Source: Malachius bipustulatus
Lineage: Eukaryota; Arthropoda; Insecta; Coleoptera; Melyridae
Assembly (NCBI GenBank): GCA_910589415.1
Contig: OU342632.1
Location: 16,495,507 to 16,559,506 of the forward strand
DNA: 64,000 nucleotides
Direction: 5' to 3'
The position numbers and the translations under genes are program-made. Numbering within the stretch: the first letter of the stretch is position 1; each line of letters starts with the position of its first letter. Under the pieces are notes generated by a model that made no database searches, was not told where the DNA came from, and was given only the letters and a program-made list of their open reading frames with translations. Shown in pieces: positions 12,540 through 25,589 of the stretch.

Positions 12540-12900
12540 ATTAGAGTCGCCGATTCAGCTCTGATTACCAGAAGCACCGCTCGCTCTCATCTGTTCCGTT
12601 CCAGCGCTGAATGGGCAGGTAATTTAACTGGAGTTAATCGTTGTCGGTCGATAGTTAACATGTAATGGATTTTTGCGAGTTGAAACAGTCGATTGTCTGG
12701 CGGCATTGTCACGACCCGGGTCTGAGTACAGTTGGAAGTACAGTATAGCAAGCCGAGCGCGACTGAACTGTGCTCCAGGTGACGGCCAGGAGCCGGAGGG
12801 CCTCGGGCTGCCCCCGATAATCACATGCAGCTATAGCCATTTCAGCTGATGAGGCACGGTGAAGCGGAAGTTGCCGGCCTAAGAAAGGCTCACCTTAAGA
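12540..12900. other. GC-rich island, possible promoter or leader region
   Basis: About 360 bases are clearly richer in GC and CpG than everything around them (for example GACCCGGGTCTGAG, AAGCCGAGCGCGAC, GGAGCCGGAGGGCC). No frame gives a convincing protein; the 66-codon reverse ORF has no recognisable domain. Such islands in AT-rich insect DNA often mark promoters, conserved regulatory DNA or first exons, but no TATA box, initiator or splice donor decides between these. Confidence 0.3.
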
Positions 12901-13714
12901 TATCACTGTTAACACTTCAGATTTCATAGGTATAGGTACCTAGTTAAAATTTCCATCATTAACTAATAATAACGAAAATATTGAGGGACGAAGATGTGGA
13001 CCTTGCGGTACACATCTTTTGCTCAATAACTTTACCAATTGTTCGATTTCGATTGTGACCGGGGATGAAAAACGGATGAAAAATGGAAATGATCATTTTG
13101 AAAAGAAAAAAAGAAAGAAAAAAGCAAAATTAATGACATTTTAGAGGATTTCATCAAGATTATAGCACAACGAGCTAAACAACAATAACAAGTCAGTACC
13201 TACATGATTAAAAGCATAGGTGAGTACTTAGGAGTTTGACTATAACACAAAAGTGTAAGCGAAAATGAGGATTGTGTTAAAGGGGGGCAGATTTCAAGTT
13301 GAATATCAGGCACACTGCGAGCAGCTAAATTGGGGGGAGAGGGTAAATTGACTTAGCTGAAAGTAATTCGTGTTTTGAAATAACGCGACATGTAGATTTG
13401 AAATTTTGTAATATATTTTTGTATCAAATTCGGATTTCCATGCATGTCTCCTAAATTTTAAGTAAATGCATTATTTGCAGATAACATCAAATGACAGCTG
13501 TTCCCCAAGTTGACAGGTGACAAATCTATAACTAGAAGTAATTTTTTTAGATATAATGAGAAAAAATTCACTTCATCACTTGAGATTCAGGAGGGATGAA
13601 ATTTGAATTTCGTATTAGATACAGGGTGAATTATTCGACTTGAAACTTTTAAATATCTCTACAAAGTAGTCAACAAAAAAAGTTCATAATCAAAATATAA
13701 CCATTCTAAGGAGG

Positions 13715-14120
13715 AACTAAAATATCTTTAAAATTAGTCTCTTCTTATAGGCCGAACTCAATTTTGGTTAGGAACCCTTATTTTTTATTGCAGATTCGGA
13801 TTTCATAGCTAAGACTACGTAGAATTTGAATTTCTTTTCCCGATTTAGCGAATTTTTTTCATTTAATTTCAGTAATAAAGACAAATAAAAAAATCATGAA
13901 ATATTTTGAAAGAAAAAGAAACAAGTCGACTACAGCGCCATCTATCATGAATAAAATATATTACAGATAAATACTGCATATTTTTAGTCGTAATATCGGA
14001 ATCTGCATTAAAAAATAAAGGGTGCCTGATTAATAATTCAAATTTACCCCCCGCATCACCTACAAGAAGAAGATGTAACCTAATTTTAAAGTTTTATTAA
14101 TCGGACGCAGATTATGTTGT
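13715..14120. repeat. Diverged inverted repeat (foldback element remnant)
   Basis: The left arm (about 13715-13805), with TTTAAAATTAG, TCTTCTTATAGG and CCCTTATTTTTTATTGCAG, is matched in reverse complement by the right arm (about 14000-14100) with CTGCATTAAAAAATAAAGGG, ACAAGAAGAAGA and CTAATTTTAAA. Arms of roughly 90-100 bases surround a loop of about 200. Divergence is substantial. A TACAGGGTGAATTATTCG word at about 13608, like other MITE tips in the window, lies just outside but lacks a clear partner. Confidence 0.55.
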
Positions 14121-17100
14121 GTCACTAAATTTTTGACAGTTTTAAAACTTTAGGTTTAAAAACCAATCATTATAAAAGATGATCCAAAAGTCTCTGCACA
14201 ATAATAGTTGAACCGAGATGCAATAAACGTATTTAAGATGTCACTTGCTTGTTTTGAGAATAAATAAAACTTGATCCTTCAAAGAGATGGAATAAAACAC
14301 TACAAATTTTGTATTTGACATTTTCTGAACATTTAAAATTAAAGTTAAGAGGGGGACTGTCTTTAGGTCCTCACCATGGAGGATGATTGTTCATTCTGCT
14401 CCTTGGTCCTCACCCTATAATATTATTACCGCGCGGCTTCTAGAAATAGTTATTATAAGAAAATTCAGGTTAATATAAATCAGAAAAATATGCTTATTAG
14501 CCAAGTTAATAGCAATGATAGATAATTTAAAAAAGTTCTTCTATGAATGTATAAATTGCGCTAATGGGTGGTCTTTATCGGACACCCTAGCTCGGAAAAA
14601 CCCTGCAGAGATGCCTCAGGTAAGTAGGTAGGTACTCCAGTTCTAACGTTACAAGGATTTTTCAAATGTATCATCAGACTAATAGTATTATGTAGATTTT
14701 ATAAATTAAACCTATCATGTAATGAATAGAGAACGGACTAATAGCTACAAAGTAATATCTGGTGGATGTGGATCGTAAATTCGCGATGCCGGAGGTTATT
14801 TGCCACTATCGATACGTGCACAACAATTACCGACTAAATTATTCTAATTTATAGCGGTTAATTTCGCAATATTTCAGGTCAGTAATTGGTAGTTCGGAAT
14901 TAATTTTTTTCCGGGACTTACTTCCAGAACACGGTCTGATGTCGATTATATAAGAGCGCCTCTATCAGCTGTAGGTAACAGTAGATTGTACAATGGTTTT
15001 TCAATTTAATTACGGTACTAAAACTTTTCTCTATAAGTAAGTACATTGAATTAATAATTTATTTGCAATTTATTTCTAAAAGGTTAGGCGATGAAATTAG
15101 TAAGTATATTTATTATACATCAAGGGAGAGAAATGCTTTATGGAGATCATGAGATTTAATTCTTTGCCAGATGGTGCAGGCAATGGTAACTATGAGGCAT
15201 CAAGGGAAAAGTTGTTTATTTATTTTGTAGCTTAATGTTGTTTTTCAAACAAGCGAGAGTAGAATTAGGTTACTTCATGTCTTATATTTCATATGATTTA
15301 TTCATTCATGACAAGACAATAATAAAATTGATATGAAACGCATGGCTTGGCTTCTTATAAAGCTGACCTCAAAATCTGAGCGACGTTTTGATTTTTGGCG
15401 AGTCTAGCTATGTCAAAATGATCTTTATGATTGCTGACAATAAAGACTGCTAATATTGAGCACAAACTTGATAATTCTTGAGGCATTGAACTCAAGGAAG
15501 TTTTATATTGATTTTCGTGCGGCTTATGTACGTGTTGCTTGCAGCTATATACTGCTATACTCAATTTCGCTTACCGAGTGGAAAATTTTTGTAACACCCA
15601 CCACCCACAATCTGATTTGAAAACAAATCTATCTATGAGGGTTTTAAAAAATATTGAGGAAAAACTAAAATCTATATGGCTCTTTTTTAAAAACCATAAT
15701 ATTTTCTACATTATCATGCAAGGCAAATTTGTAATATATTATATGTATACTTTGCCGCAAAAATTAAGATCTTCCTCCTATTTCCTATTTTCCATTTAGA
15801 AATATTCTAAGTATACTTATTTGCTAAAATTTGAATCAAAGAATGGTACAAGCAGTGCCGTTTCTTGTTGAATAAACCTACTATGTACTAGGAAAGGTAG
15901 AAATGAAATTATGAAATGATGAAGCAATTTTCATTAGTTCACTATTTCATACTACTGGCGCTCCTCTTCTATGGAAAACAGATGGATGAGATTTTTGAAA
16001 TTCTGTTCCCTGATTGGTGAAACATTGCCGCAGTGTGACGGCAAGGTACAAGGAAATTACGATGGTTGCGCATGTGTAGTTGAGAAATAATAATTGTTAA
16101 GCCGGAAAGGCAGGCAGTCATATTTTTTTGGGCCATCGACCCATCAACAGGGTGGGTCATATCTTACCTTCAAATATCTCCCCCTGGACCAGTAATTATA
16201 CTGGGTGACTAATCATTTTCTGATAAATAGGTAAATTCTAAAATCTAATTTGATTTTATAATTATTATTATTGTTATAGTTTTTGTGACTATCTACTATA
16301 CATACTCCCTAAAATCTTCGCAAGAAAGTTCCCTTTGTGTTAAGACGTAAAACTTACCTTTCTCATCTAAGTTTTACGACGCGTATCTAAGAAAATCAGA
16401 TCAATCTTTTGAAGTTCCCTGAATAGTCAATTCATTTCTGAAACAAAGAGCAAGAATGAAAATTTCTACAAGGATATTTGCTTCCTGCCTTTCACATTTT
16501 GGCATCGTGAATTTTGAGCGGCTCCACATGAATTGTTTGAAGCTTGAAGCCCTACCGAGGTTCAACTTTCACTAAAGTCGTGATTCTCCAAACATCACTG
16601 AAAAAGTAACGTTCTTGGCCTCTTCTTGCCTCTTGTGTTCCGAGAAGGCTACAAATTAAAGAAAATTGACACTTTTATTTTTTGAATCATCCGCTACTGC
16701 TAATAAAATTACGTACACCAAAGTTTTCTAAACTCTCTAAATTTCAAGCACTAATTGTCATTTGCTATTTCTTATTAGTTTGAATTTTAAAAGCATTAAA
16801 CAGAGCAAAAAATGTCTAATTTATCAAAAAGATACGTTGGTTTTTAAAATGTATGAATGTGGTTCCTATATGAAATTCATAATTTTCACAGAAAGTCTAC
16901 TGCATACTTAAAAGAAAGAAGTTTGGTTAGACCTCGGCCAAAAAATACAAATTGTCTTTCTTAGTTTGGAAAAAATTAATGTTTTCCATGGGATCTTGAC
17001 TACAGTAAAGCACCAAAGGAATTTTGACAGAGGGTACATGTCGACGTATTCTAAGACGGGTATTCCTGTACCTCCCAGTCGATACCGTATTATTCCTTCT

Positions 17101-17261
17101 TTTTACAATTACAACTGGATTCTCGAAGTATTGTGGCCCGGTAATAGCTTAAAAATAATTTAAAAAATGGAATACAGATAAGTTAATTTAGATTAGAATG
17201 TGATATGATTATTTTGACATAAGTCTTATTTTTGGGAATTCGAGAATTTAGTACGGTGAAA
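14121..17261. other. Non-coding stretch
   Basis: No supported gene. A donor-like GCCTCAG|GTAAGTAG is present at about 14614 and a TATA-like word at about 14945, but neither has a matching partner signal. Confidence 0.4.
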
Positions 17262-17820
17262 TTAGGCTGAAATCAATATTAGAGATCGGAATATTCCAGA
17301 ACAAACTGAAATTTAGGGGGTTAGAAAATAATAAGGACGAAATTTCCCAAGTTGTCGATCTCCAACCCCTTGTGCGCGTTCAACTATTTTGATTTTTGGG
17401 ATGAGTTGGTTTTCAAGTTTTCTCTGATTTTTTTTGCAAATAGTGATATGAGTCTTCTGGAGAAGTTCCCTGCTAAAATATGTATCTAACAATATCGCAA
17501 TTTCATAAATAAACAAATGGTGATTGTTTTCAATAAAAAAGTTATGAAATGATTTTTGGAATGTTCTGCAAACGAAAGTCACAATTTTTGCCATAATTAA
17601 TGATGAAACAAATCTTATCGGTAATATTTGGAGCCCTAAAGTCGATATTCCGTGTTGAAAAATCAGTCTCGAAAGTAAGAATTTTCCGGAACAAGTTGAT
17701 ATTTTGGGGGTGTTAGACCATAAAAGATAAAATTTAGCAAGTAGTTCGACCTCCGACACCTTGTGCGTTTTTTTCTATCTTGATTTTTGTTCGCATATTT
17801 TTATTTACGCAAATGTCGTA
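17262..17820. repeat. Diverged direct duplication, period about 390
   Basis: The segment at about 17268-17400 (GGAATATTCCAGAACAA, GGGGGTTAGA, CCCAAGTTGTCGA, CACC-like CCTTGTGCG, TTTTGATTTTTGG) recurs in order at about 17660-17795 (AGAATTTTCCGGAACAA, GGGGGTGTTAGA, AGCAAGTAGTTCGA, CACCTTGTGCG, CTTGATTTTTG). A third related word in reverse orientation, TTGTTCCATAAAATTCCG, lies at about 17953. The minus-strand ORF across it has no recognisable domain. Confidence 0.6.
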
Positions 17821-18228
17821 TCGTTAGATGCATCGTTTGTGTATTTGCACGCTATAAAAAGTGTTCTTTACTCATATCGCTGTTTTCAAAAATAAGCTGC
17901 GAAAAGTTAACAAACTAACTAACTCTCCTAAATTTCAAATCCAAAACTTCAGCTTGTTCCATAAAATTCCGAAATCTTACTGTACTTACTAATGGCCACT
18001 AAATCAAGAAATATTTTTTCTAAAGTGGTTGAAAGAGTATTCAATATCAACTGAAACTCATCCGTCAAGAATGTTTCAAATAGGTAGGTAAATTTTTGTC
18101 AGCATTCTTCCTCAAATACTGCTCATCTAATTTTCAAACAGCCTGATAGCTGTATTTTCTCAAAACATCTAATAAACTTAGATGTTTTAAAACATCTAAG
18201 ACTCTACATAGAGAGTTAGATAAAAAAA

Positions 18229-18276
18229 AAAAACGCTACATAGAGAGTTAGAGAGAGAGAGAGAGAAAGAAAAGCT
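18229..18276. repeat. Purine-rich microsatellite
   Basis: An A run is followed by a degenerate (GA)n tract, including GAGAGAGAGAGAGA and AAGAAAAG. The preceding GAGAGTTAGA word is also duplicated. Confidence 0.8.
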
Positions 18277-18547
18277 TCAAGCGAAGTTCGCCTTATTAGA
18301 TGCTCAAAAATTTCACTTTCCGCAATGTCAGAATGATTGGCGATGGCTTTTATCAAACAGAAACGGTTCTCCAACTGGCGTTTCTCATAAAGGCATCATC
18401 TACTTCCTTGTATACTAAACTAGGTAAAGTAACTCCGTAGTAAAATTAGAAATCACGCATCGAAATGAATAACGATTAGAAGCAACAACAGCGCCAGTGC
18501 ATTGCCATTATTTATTGGAATAAGAGATTGTCGCAAATAATTTACAG

Positions 18548-18703
18548 TTGGATTATGAGAAACCGGGAAGTCTGATTCCAGATCACGTGTACTGGGTGCT
18601 TAATAAGATATCCGAACGTGACAGAGCCGCAAATGATAGAGCTGGTATGGAATGTCTACATCGGCGGTGCCGTGCATGTTACAACCAATCTCAGAACTCA
18701 GAA
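18548..18703 (+). CDS. Candidate internal coding exon, unknown protein
   Basis: A 156-base segment (exactly 52 codons, phase 0 at both ends) is bounded by an acceptor (ATAATTTACAG) and a donor (CAGAA|GTAAAC). The translation has balanced amino-acid use: it starts LDYEKPGSLIPDHVYWVLN, continues KISERDRAANDRAG and ends with the cysteine cluster MECLHRRCRACYNQ. It looks far more protein-like than other ORFs in the region. It contains no transmembrane segment. I do not recognise the family; the cluster C-x4-C-x2-C could be part of a secreted or metal-binding module. The polypyrimidine tract is weak. The frame runs on past the donor to a stop at about 18778, so a terminal exon is the alternative. 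No companion exons were identified. Confidence 0.42.
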
Positions 18704-19399
18704 GTAAACCTGATATTGATATTTAGTAATGAAAAATATTTAATAATGTATTCCTTCGATAGAATTATCGCTTTGAACTAGACGCCAGCAGTTGAAAATT
18801 ACACAAGGGCAAGCAAAACCATTTTCCAATGACAAAAAAATAAGATAATTTTTTTTTAAATTCCATTAATTTAATAAACCCTCATTACTGAAGTCTTTAT
18901 AATAAAAAAATAGAAAAATAATAATAACATAAGCATTTACCTGAGTAGTTGGATTAATAATAATTATTGAATTATTGACAGCATAATTGAAATCTAAGCA
19001 TTCTTGTAGAACTTGTCTGAGCATGACTTTGAAGCAGATCGTTTACATCGTCAGAGTAATTATTATTGTTACAGGTAGGTATACATATCTTAAGTATACC
19101 TTATTAAATACGTGGTTTGCACGCGTATACTTGCATCTATAGGAATTAATTAATTAATTAAATATATTATCTATAAAGAATCATTATTTTAACGAATTTT
19201 TAAAACGTGACATGTTCAGTCCACAATTTTTATTTCCAAAAAGGAATCTTCCATTTCATACAGCAGCTTGTCCGGTTTTACCTAATGCGTTTTATAAATA
19301 ATTTTTCCTACTAAACATTTATTAAGTATCCAAAAAGTGCACAAGAAGATGTTGGCAAACACGATATGTGACCCTCGACACTGATGATAAGGTTCCTCT

Positions 19400-20925
19400 T
19401 TACCAATCACGCCTAGGACGATCTGTCTATTTCGATCCACTGCTTGGATGTAGGCTTTCCCTCTCTCTTTTCATCTTTCCCGGTTGCTGACTTCCCTCAT
19501 CCAGACAAACCCTACTGACTTTTCTATGTCGTCTCTCCACCTGGTGTTCGGTCTGCCAGCACTTCTCCGGCTTTCTCTCGAACTCAATTCTAGCAGTCGT
19601 TTTGTCCAACGTTATCAATAATTTTTCTCGTCACATGGCCGTCCATTTCCACTTCAGTTCAGCTGCTCTTTAGATTATATCTGTTAGTTTGGTTTGTTCT
19701 CTAATCCAAGTATTTCTCTTATTTCTTAATTTTGGCGAGCTTAATGCCTAATATAATTTGTTCATGGGCTCATTGAGTTCTGGCTAATTTTTGCAAAAAC
19801 CTTTTCGTTAAGCACCGGGCTTAAGCGCCGTCCACACTTTCTAGTCCACTTTATTTCTCGAAAAACACAACTGAAACCGGATGTAAATAGTTTGGGGGAT
19901 ATGGTATCACCTTACTCACATCACTTACTCCATGATTTATATTTATACTGTTGGTCTATTTCCAAAGAAGGATACACATCTTAGCTTCAGCGTGAATATT
20001 TTCGATGAGCTTGGTGTATCTAGGTGATCGAATGTAGTATATTCAGACCTGAAGCCTGCTTGCCTGTTCTTGGGAAGATCCTGGTAAACAGTTTATACAG
20101 ATTAAGAGGAGGCTAATAGCCCTATAATTATTGTCTAGTTTCATTTGGTATTTTTTGTGAATAAGAATGACTTCTGCTTCTTGCAATGTCTCCGGAATTT
20201 GTCTTTGTTCCTAGCATTTGTTGAAGAGTTGTCCTATCTCGGCAATTAGTTTAATCCTTCCTGCCTTGAGAATCTTTAGTCCGGCGTCTTTATTATTTTT
20301 CATGGTTTTGAGTGCAGTAATGATTTCTTCTTCTGTGAGTTCTGGTTTTTCCTCAAAGCCGACGTTTTGTATTCTCTTCATTCTCTCCGACAGATGTTGT
20401 ATGTTTGTTCCTATTTTCCTTTGGTATAAGTCTGAGTAGGTAGTATTTTTGAACTTCCCTGAGTATGTGTTCTCTCTTTGTACTTATACCACCATTATTA
20501 TCCTTTATTCATTTCATATCTTCCTTTCTAATATTATTTTTTTTTGAAATTAAAGCCCTTGTGGTTCTCAATAGTTTCTTTTATGATTTTACTATTACAG
20601 TCTCTAATGTCCTTTCGTATCCCTTTACAGACAAGTGTGTTTAATTCTGGAAACTCTACAAGATTTCTGTTGTCATCCATCTTCATGTTCCTTCTAGGAT
20701 ATTTTTGTGGTTCCGATATAACTTCCTGAGCACTTTCCTTCATGATATTGGTTAAGATGGTCGCATGTGTGTCTATACTCTATACCTATCGTCATCACTC
20801 TTAGGTTGTTTGTTTAGTATCCTTTCGCCAATTTTGACCTGGTATTTTTCTCTATTATTGAAGATAAGGTCATACAGGATTGATTTTTCTTGGAGCATTG
20901 GGGGGCCCTTTTTTGCTTATTTTCA
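19400..20925 (-). pseudogene. RTE-like LINE polyprotein remnant, internally deleted
   Basis: Read on the minus strand from about 20925 downward, fragments in changing frames follow the order of an RTE-type endonuclease/reverse transcriptase. Near 20900-20760 comes an endonuclease C-terminal-like part. Next, at 20743-20530, is a linker (KGIRKDIRDCNSKIIKETIE). Reverse-transcriptase motifs follow at about 20310-20030 (MKNNKDAGLKILKAG, IPETLQEAEVILIHKK, NNYRAISLL, EQAGF-like, TFDHL). The C-terminal tail at about 19740-19440 has WIREQTKLTDII, AELKWKW and GRPNTRWRDDIEK. The F/YADD catalytic motif falls in a deleted part between the TFDHL region and the tail. Multiple stops and frameshifts make it a fossil. 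The 5' end is truncated. Family call is strong, exact clade less so. Confidence 0.85.
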
Positions 20926-23900
20926 GCTTTATTTTTGTTCAGTGGTTCAAACCATTCAGTGGCAAGATTTAATTTGTAACGTATTATACTGTTTTTGGGT
21001 TATTAGAGACTAAAAATCGATTTTTATAGTTGAAGCTTATAAGTAGTGGCGGTAAGAATTTATACATTAAAAAAGGTCTAATGTAAGAAATTCTTGGATT
21101 TCATTAAACAACCCAAGAATGTGGTTCTTGACTATTTTAAAAAGTTGTAACAAATGAAGTCTCCAAGTCCAGGGCTTCAATGCTTCATGCTTCAAGAAAA
21201 GGTGTAGCGAAATTATACACTCGCTGGGCGATCAGTTGCGTAAATATCGACTTCTTAGTGATTTTTGTTCATTTATTGACTCATATGTTCCAGAAAATAT
21301 TTTTACTCCTAATGATCTTTTGTATTCAGTATTCTTGATGTGAGAAATTTTGTTTCTCGAATCCACGAGACATTTCGCGATCTAGAGCGAAGATACTTAT
21401 ATTAGTTATTATTGGTTTTTACGCAATGACGTCATCATACCTAAGTTTAATTAACAACTTACCTATTGTTGATGAAAATGGGGAAAAGTGTTTAAATGTC
21501 AACATTTATTTGAAGAAGTGTCTTACGGTATAAATGACAATTTATCGAGTTTATTTTTCTATAAGCCGGTTTCATGCTATAAATTTTATAATAATTAAGT
21601 CATCAACCATCAACCAAACCAAAAACTAGTGAAATAATTAAAAAAAATGATGATGTCATAGCATTAAGATCAGTGAACTTTGAAAGCTGCATTTTTTTAT
21701 CTGTTTCTTCTCGTGTTTCATGAATTTTTACAAAATTTTGATCTAGGAAGCTATAAATATTCACCCCCAAAATCCCTAACTGCTTATTTTTTAAAAGGGG
21801 AGGGGCTAGGGGTAACTGCCAAAAAAGTAATGTCTAAATCTATCTATCCTTATTATGATTTATGCGTCAAATTATGGTCAATATAGACTTGGAAAATTCA
21901 AATTTGTTGAGATAACGTTTATTTTAATTCATAATATCTTAGTGTACCTCGGTTACCTCCCATCTGCCGTGCAGATTTATTAGTGAAATAAGAAACCAAA
22001 TTCCTTTGAAAAAACTTATTGTTAACATCAACCTGTCCGACCTCTTGTTACTTATACTATAGTTTTTTTTGTACTATCATTCGAGAAAATTTGTTGCGTT
22101 TTTGGTTTGAGTTGAACAATAATATATTGATATTATGTTAGCTGTTGTTTGGATATTCAGATCAGTGGTAGAAACATTCCACTCCAAGCCGCTGGTCATA
22201 TATTTAATAAGTACAGTCTTTGGGAGCGGGATGAATAATCCAATATCCGGATTATATTTAGAAAGTTATCAATTAATAATGCCATTACCAGTCAATATAA
22301 CCAGCCCACTTGAAAGCTTTCGATCAATATTTATTACCCGGTGTTATAAAAGGTTGACAAAACAAGCCAATAAAATTCCTTGATTTTCGATTAAGATCTC
22401 ATGAGAGTTAACTACTATTTTACAGCTGATATGTATCATTTGAATCAATTAATATCCAAAAAGAATCTAATTAGAAGTATATTAAATCAATTTGAAAGAA
22501 TTTAAAACAGATCCACACAAATTTATGACTCCTGAACGTGTTTTCACGAGCAGTTCAGAGGAATGGGAGTGAAAAGATCATAAAATGAAAATAAAACTGA
22601 CAAAAAAGTTGATGACCTTCACTTTAAAATAATCGACAGAAACCTTTTATATAATAATAAAAAAAAATAAATAAAATTTGATGAATGATAAAATAGTTTG
22701 ACTTGAAGTCCAGTAACTTTCGATGAAATTTTTGTACTTTTCAATCATCTGTAAATTTTTGATCAGAAATTTAATATTCTAAACATGATTGAGTTTTATT
22801 ACATAATGGCTTATTCCAAAACAAGAACTGATATTTATTGTTTTATATCTATAAAGCATTAGCTGATCCCGGACATTCAACATTCTTGTCGATAAACACT
22901 GCAGACGATTTTCAGATCACATAAGAAGTGTTGATGTAGATGCAGCAATATTATTGCAAGAAGTTCAACTCTATTATTATTATCCTCGACAGACGACGAA
23001 TTTGGATTTGAAGTTTCTAATCACGATCGAGCAATATTTACATACACCATACAACACTTGTTGTTTCGCTAATATTGAACCGACCAGGAAAGGGCAATCG
23101 CTTTCTATCAAAGGCTGCACAGGTTACTGACACTTGACCCTGCATTATCAACAATTATTATTGTGATGTATTCTCGCGCAAAATTGAAGGTTTAGTTGTT
23201 TTATGTAAGTTTGTAATTACATCGTTTGTCTTGAGGCCTGTGTTCTATAAAGTCATTATTTTGATTGTGCCGAGAATAATTTTGTCAATTTTTCAGTTGA
23301 ATTCAAACAGAGCTTTTACTATATTATGCATCTAGCGAGGATAATAGTTAAAGTAATTGCAGTGAAAAATCTGATGATTAAATTTTAGCAGTTAAGCATG
23401 TAAGTAACAAGTGCATAAATGAGTATTTATTTCCACTGATGATAAATGTTTCGCCTTAGCTTTGGCGAATGCAGAAATATAACTAATACTTAACGGACCA
23501 AAATACTTTATGCACACGTGGATACAAAATTTTTCTATGACTGTTTAAGTTAGAATAATTTATTGTAATGAACCCATGTAGATACTTGACTAGTAATTGA
23601 AGATCAAATCTGATTTGATGATTTTTACGTCAGCAATCAATTAAAAAACTTTAACATGATAACGAGATCTGACGTTACCACTCTTTTTGTGGTATAATCG
23701 ACACAAATGCAACTATTGACTCTCATAGCTTATAAAAAATTACAAATTATGCCAAAGCTCAACGTGGTAAAAAAATCCAGTTATTTTTTTTGCAAGAAAA
23801 CACAGTTTAGTATCAAACTTCTTTTCACGTTATGAATGGTAAATAAATATTTATTTATTTTTGGTGCAAAAGCAGTACGTTTTCTCCTCTGTAAGCTTAA

Positions 23901-24100
23901 AAAAATCAGATGTTTTCATCCACTGGTTTAAGTTTATCATATTTTCCATAAAGTTGTTACAATATACATAGCATTTTTTTTACCTCTCTCACCACTGGAA
24001 TCTCGAGAACTAGCAGAGATATCTACAGGGTTGTACCTAATATCATTTGTTATTTTGAAAATAAATAAATAATTTTTGTTGTCTCACATAAGTCGTCAAG
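20926..24100. other. AT-rich non-coding stretch
   Basis: Nothing beyond short, unsupported ORFs is seen. The 82-codon ORF at 22135-22383 lacks recognisable motifs and good splice boundaries. No strong repeats were noticed. Confidence 0.45.
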
Positions 24101-24104
24101 AGCT
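24101..24104. repeat. Target duplication AGCT, left
   Basis: AGCT directly precedes the LTR end TGAAGC and recurs at 24885-24888 after GCTACA. A 4-bp duplication is in the usual 4-6 bp range for LTR-element integration. Confidence 0.7.
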
Positions 24105-24884
24105 TGAAGCACGCCAATGATTTGGAGACTGATATTTTACCTATAGACTAAGAGTGAATTATGTGAGGTGGGGGTGAAACTGAGAAAAGGACCACCACGA
24201 AGCTGGATGGTGTAAGGGAAGTGCGAATTTCCACTATTGTGAGGGAAGTCGGGTACTAGCGGTGCTCGACGACGGTGTAGAGACCCTTTCCTGCAAGAGA
24301 GGCAGATCGGTGTCTCCTGCGTGTATCTGTGGTGTTAAGGTCCGGTCAACTGGAAAAGGTTGCCGGAATAAATAATATACAGAGTGTTAATTTTGATAAT
24401 AAATATACAGAGTGTTAATATTGATAATAATTGATAAGTGTACCAAGCAGTATAATTAGGTATACTTCGTGCCGAATCTACAGCCCTCATCGTCAGTTAT
24501 CAAGAATTGTAAAGCAGCATAATATTCTTCAGTTTAACAACCGAATCTACAGTCTTCATCGTCAGTTATCAAGAATTGTAAAGCAGCATATATTCTTCAG
24601 TTTAACAATAATTATAACGTGGCAGTCAAGAGCCCCAACCTTGGATGGTACCGTGAGTCTTTAACCGTATTGAGCTTTATTGATTTCATTCTAGAATTTA
24701 AGTTATAATTTGTTGGTGACAAATTTGTAATTGTTTTCTTTTTATGTCATAATATAATATTATAGCGAAGTATTATTAATTAATTCTTCCCTTAATTGAT
24801 GCAAAGTAATCCTCAAAAGAACTTCCCTGAGAATTAATCAAAAAGACAAATCAAATGTAGGTGTCCCCAAAAAGGGGTGCTACA
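24105..24884 (-). mobile_element. Solo LTR of a gypsy-like retrotransposon (copy 1)
   Basis: This 780-bp unit is repeated in reverse orientation at 36332-37108. On the minus strand it starts TGTAGCACCCC and ends GTGCTTCA, giving LTR-like TG...CA ends with a short near-perfect terminal inversion (TGTAGC/GCTTCA). It is flanked by AGCT on both sides. No primer-binding site, gag or pol adjoins it, so it is a solo LTR, the product of recombination between two LTRs. Inside is a direct duplication of about 69 bases (24472-24606, with ATCGTCAGTTATCAAGAATT twice) and a shorter duplication of AATATACAGAGTGTTAAT. Assignment to Ty3/gypsy is inferred from the termini; no coding sequence supports it. Confidence 0.82.
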
Positions 24885-24888
24885 AGCT
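24885..24888. repeat. Target duplication AGCT, right
   Basis: Second copy of the AGCT flanking the solo LTR. Confidence 0.7.
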
Positions 24889-25585
24889 AATTTATTTGAC
24901 ATTAAAAAAAATTAAAATTCAATTAGAACCCACTTTCATAGACACCTTTTGTTTTTATTATCGTCGCCATATTGCTTTTGCATGTTATCCCGTGTAAAAA
25001 AAACAGGGATAACTTTTATTCCATATTTTTTGATTTCTTTTACAGAATAACTACCTACTTGACTTATTCATTTTCGTGGCAGTCGGTTGAAAATAATTTC
25101 ATATTCAAAGTTTGTAAAATTTTGGGTAACATACGCCAAAGAAAAGTTTATAGAGGATATGATGGAGAAAGGAACTGCTTTTGAATGAGACGATAGAAAG
25201 TGAGTAAAGACAGATCTGATTTTATGAAGAATCACCACACTCCCTTTAGCAAGAATTAAAAATTGAGTTTGAACGTTGACATTTCAATGACAGAACTGCG
25301 AAGAACAGTCTTCCGTCGTGAAAATTCTCTACAAAAAGTTGGCCAACCCTAAAGAGAGTCATTCCAAAAATATGCAGATAATGTCATGTAATGTCATAGC
25401 ATGCTTGATTACCTATGAAGAAGTCTATTAAAGAAGTAGGTTTCTTATCACTTCTGAGGGTCGATGGTGTTATATTGTTTCAAAGTAGTAACGAGTATCA
25501 ATCCTGCCGAATTTAAAATCCTCAAAACTAGTGTCATATAGTTCGCACGATAGTCTAAAATTCTAAAACCGCATTGAGGTATTGA
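24889..25585. other. Non-coding stretch
   Basis: No supported feature. The 70-75 codon ORFs show no recognisable motif. Confidence 0.4.
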
Positions 25586-25589
25586 TATA

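Noticed and set aside
14600..14630. Exon ending at GCCTCAG|GTAAGTAG
   Set aside because: GTAAGTAGGTAGGTAC belongs to a word type common throughout this DNA and no acceptor is found at a sensible distance.
17313..17759. 148-codon reverse-strand ORF
   Set aside because: It spans the diverged direct duplication and shows no recognisable motif or splice boundaries.
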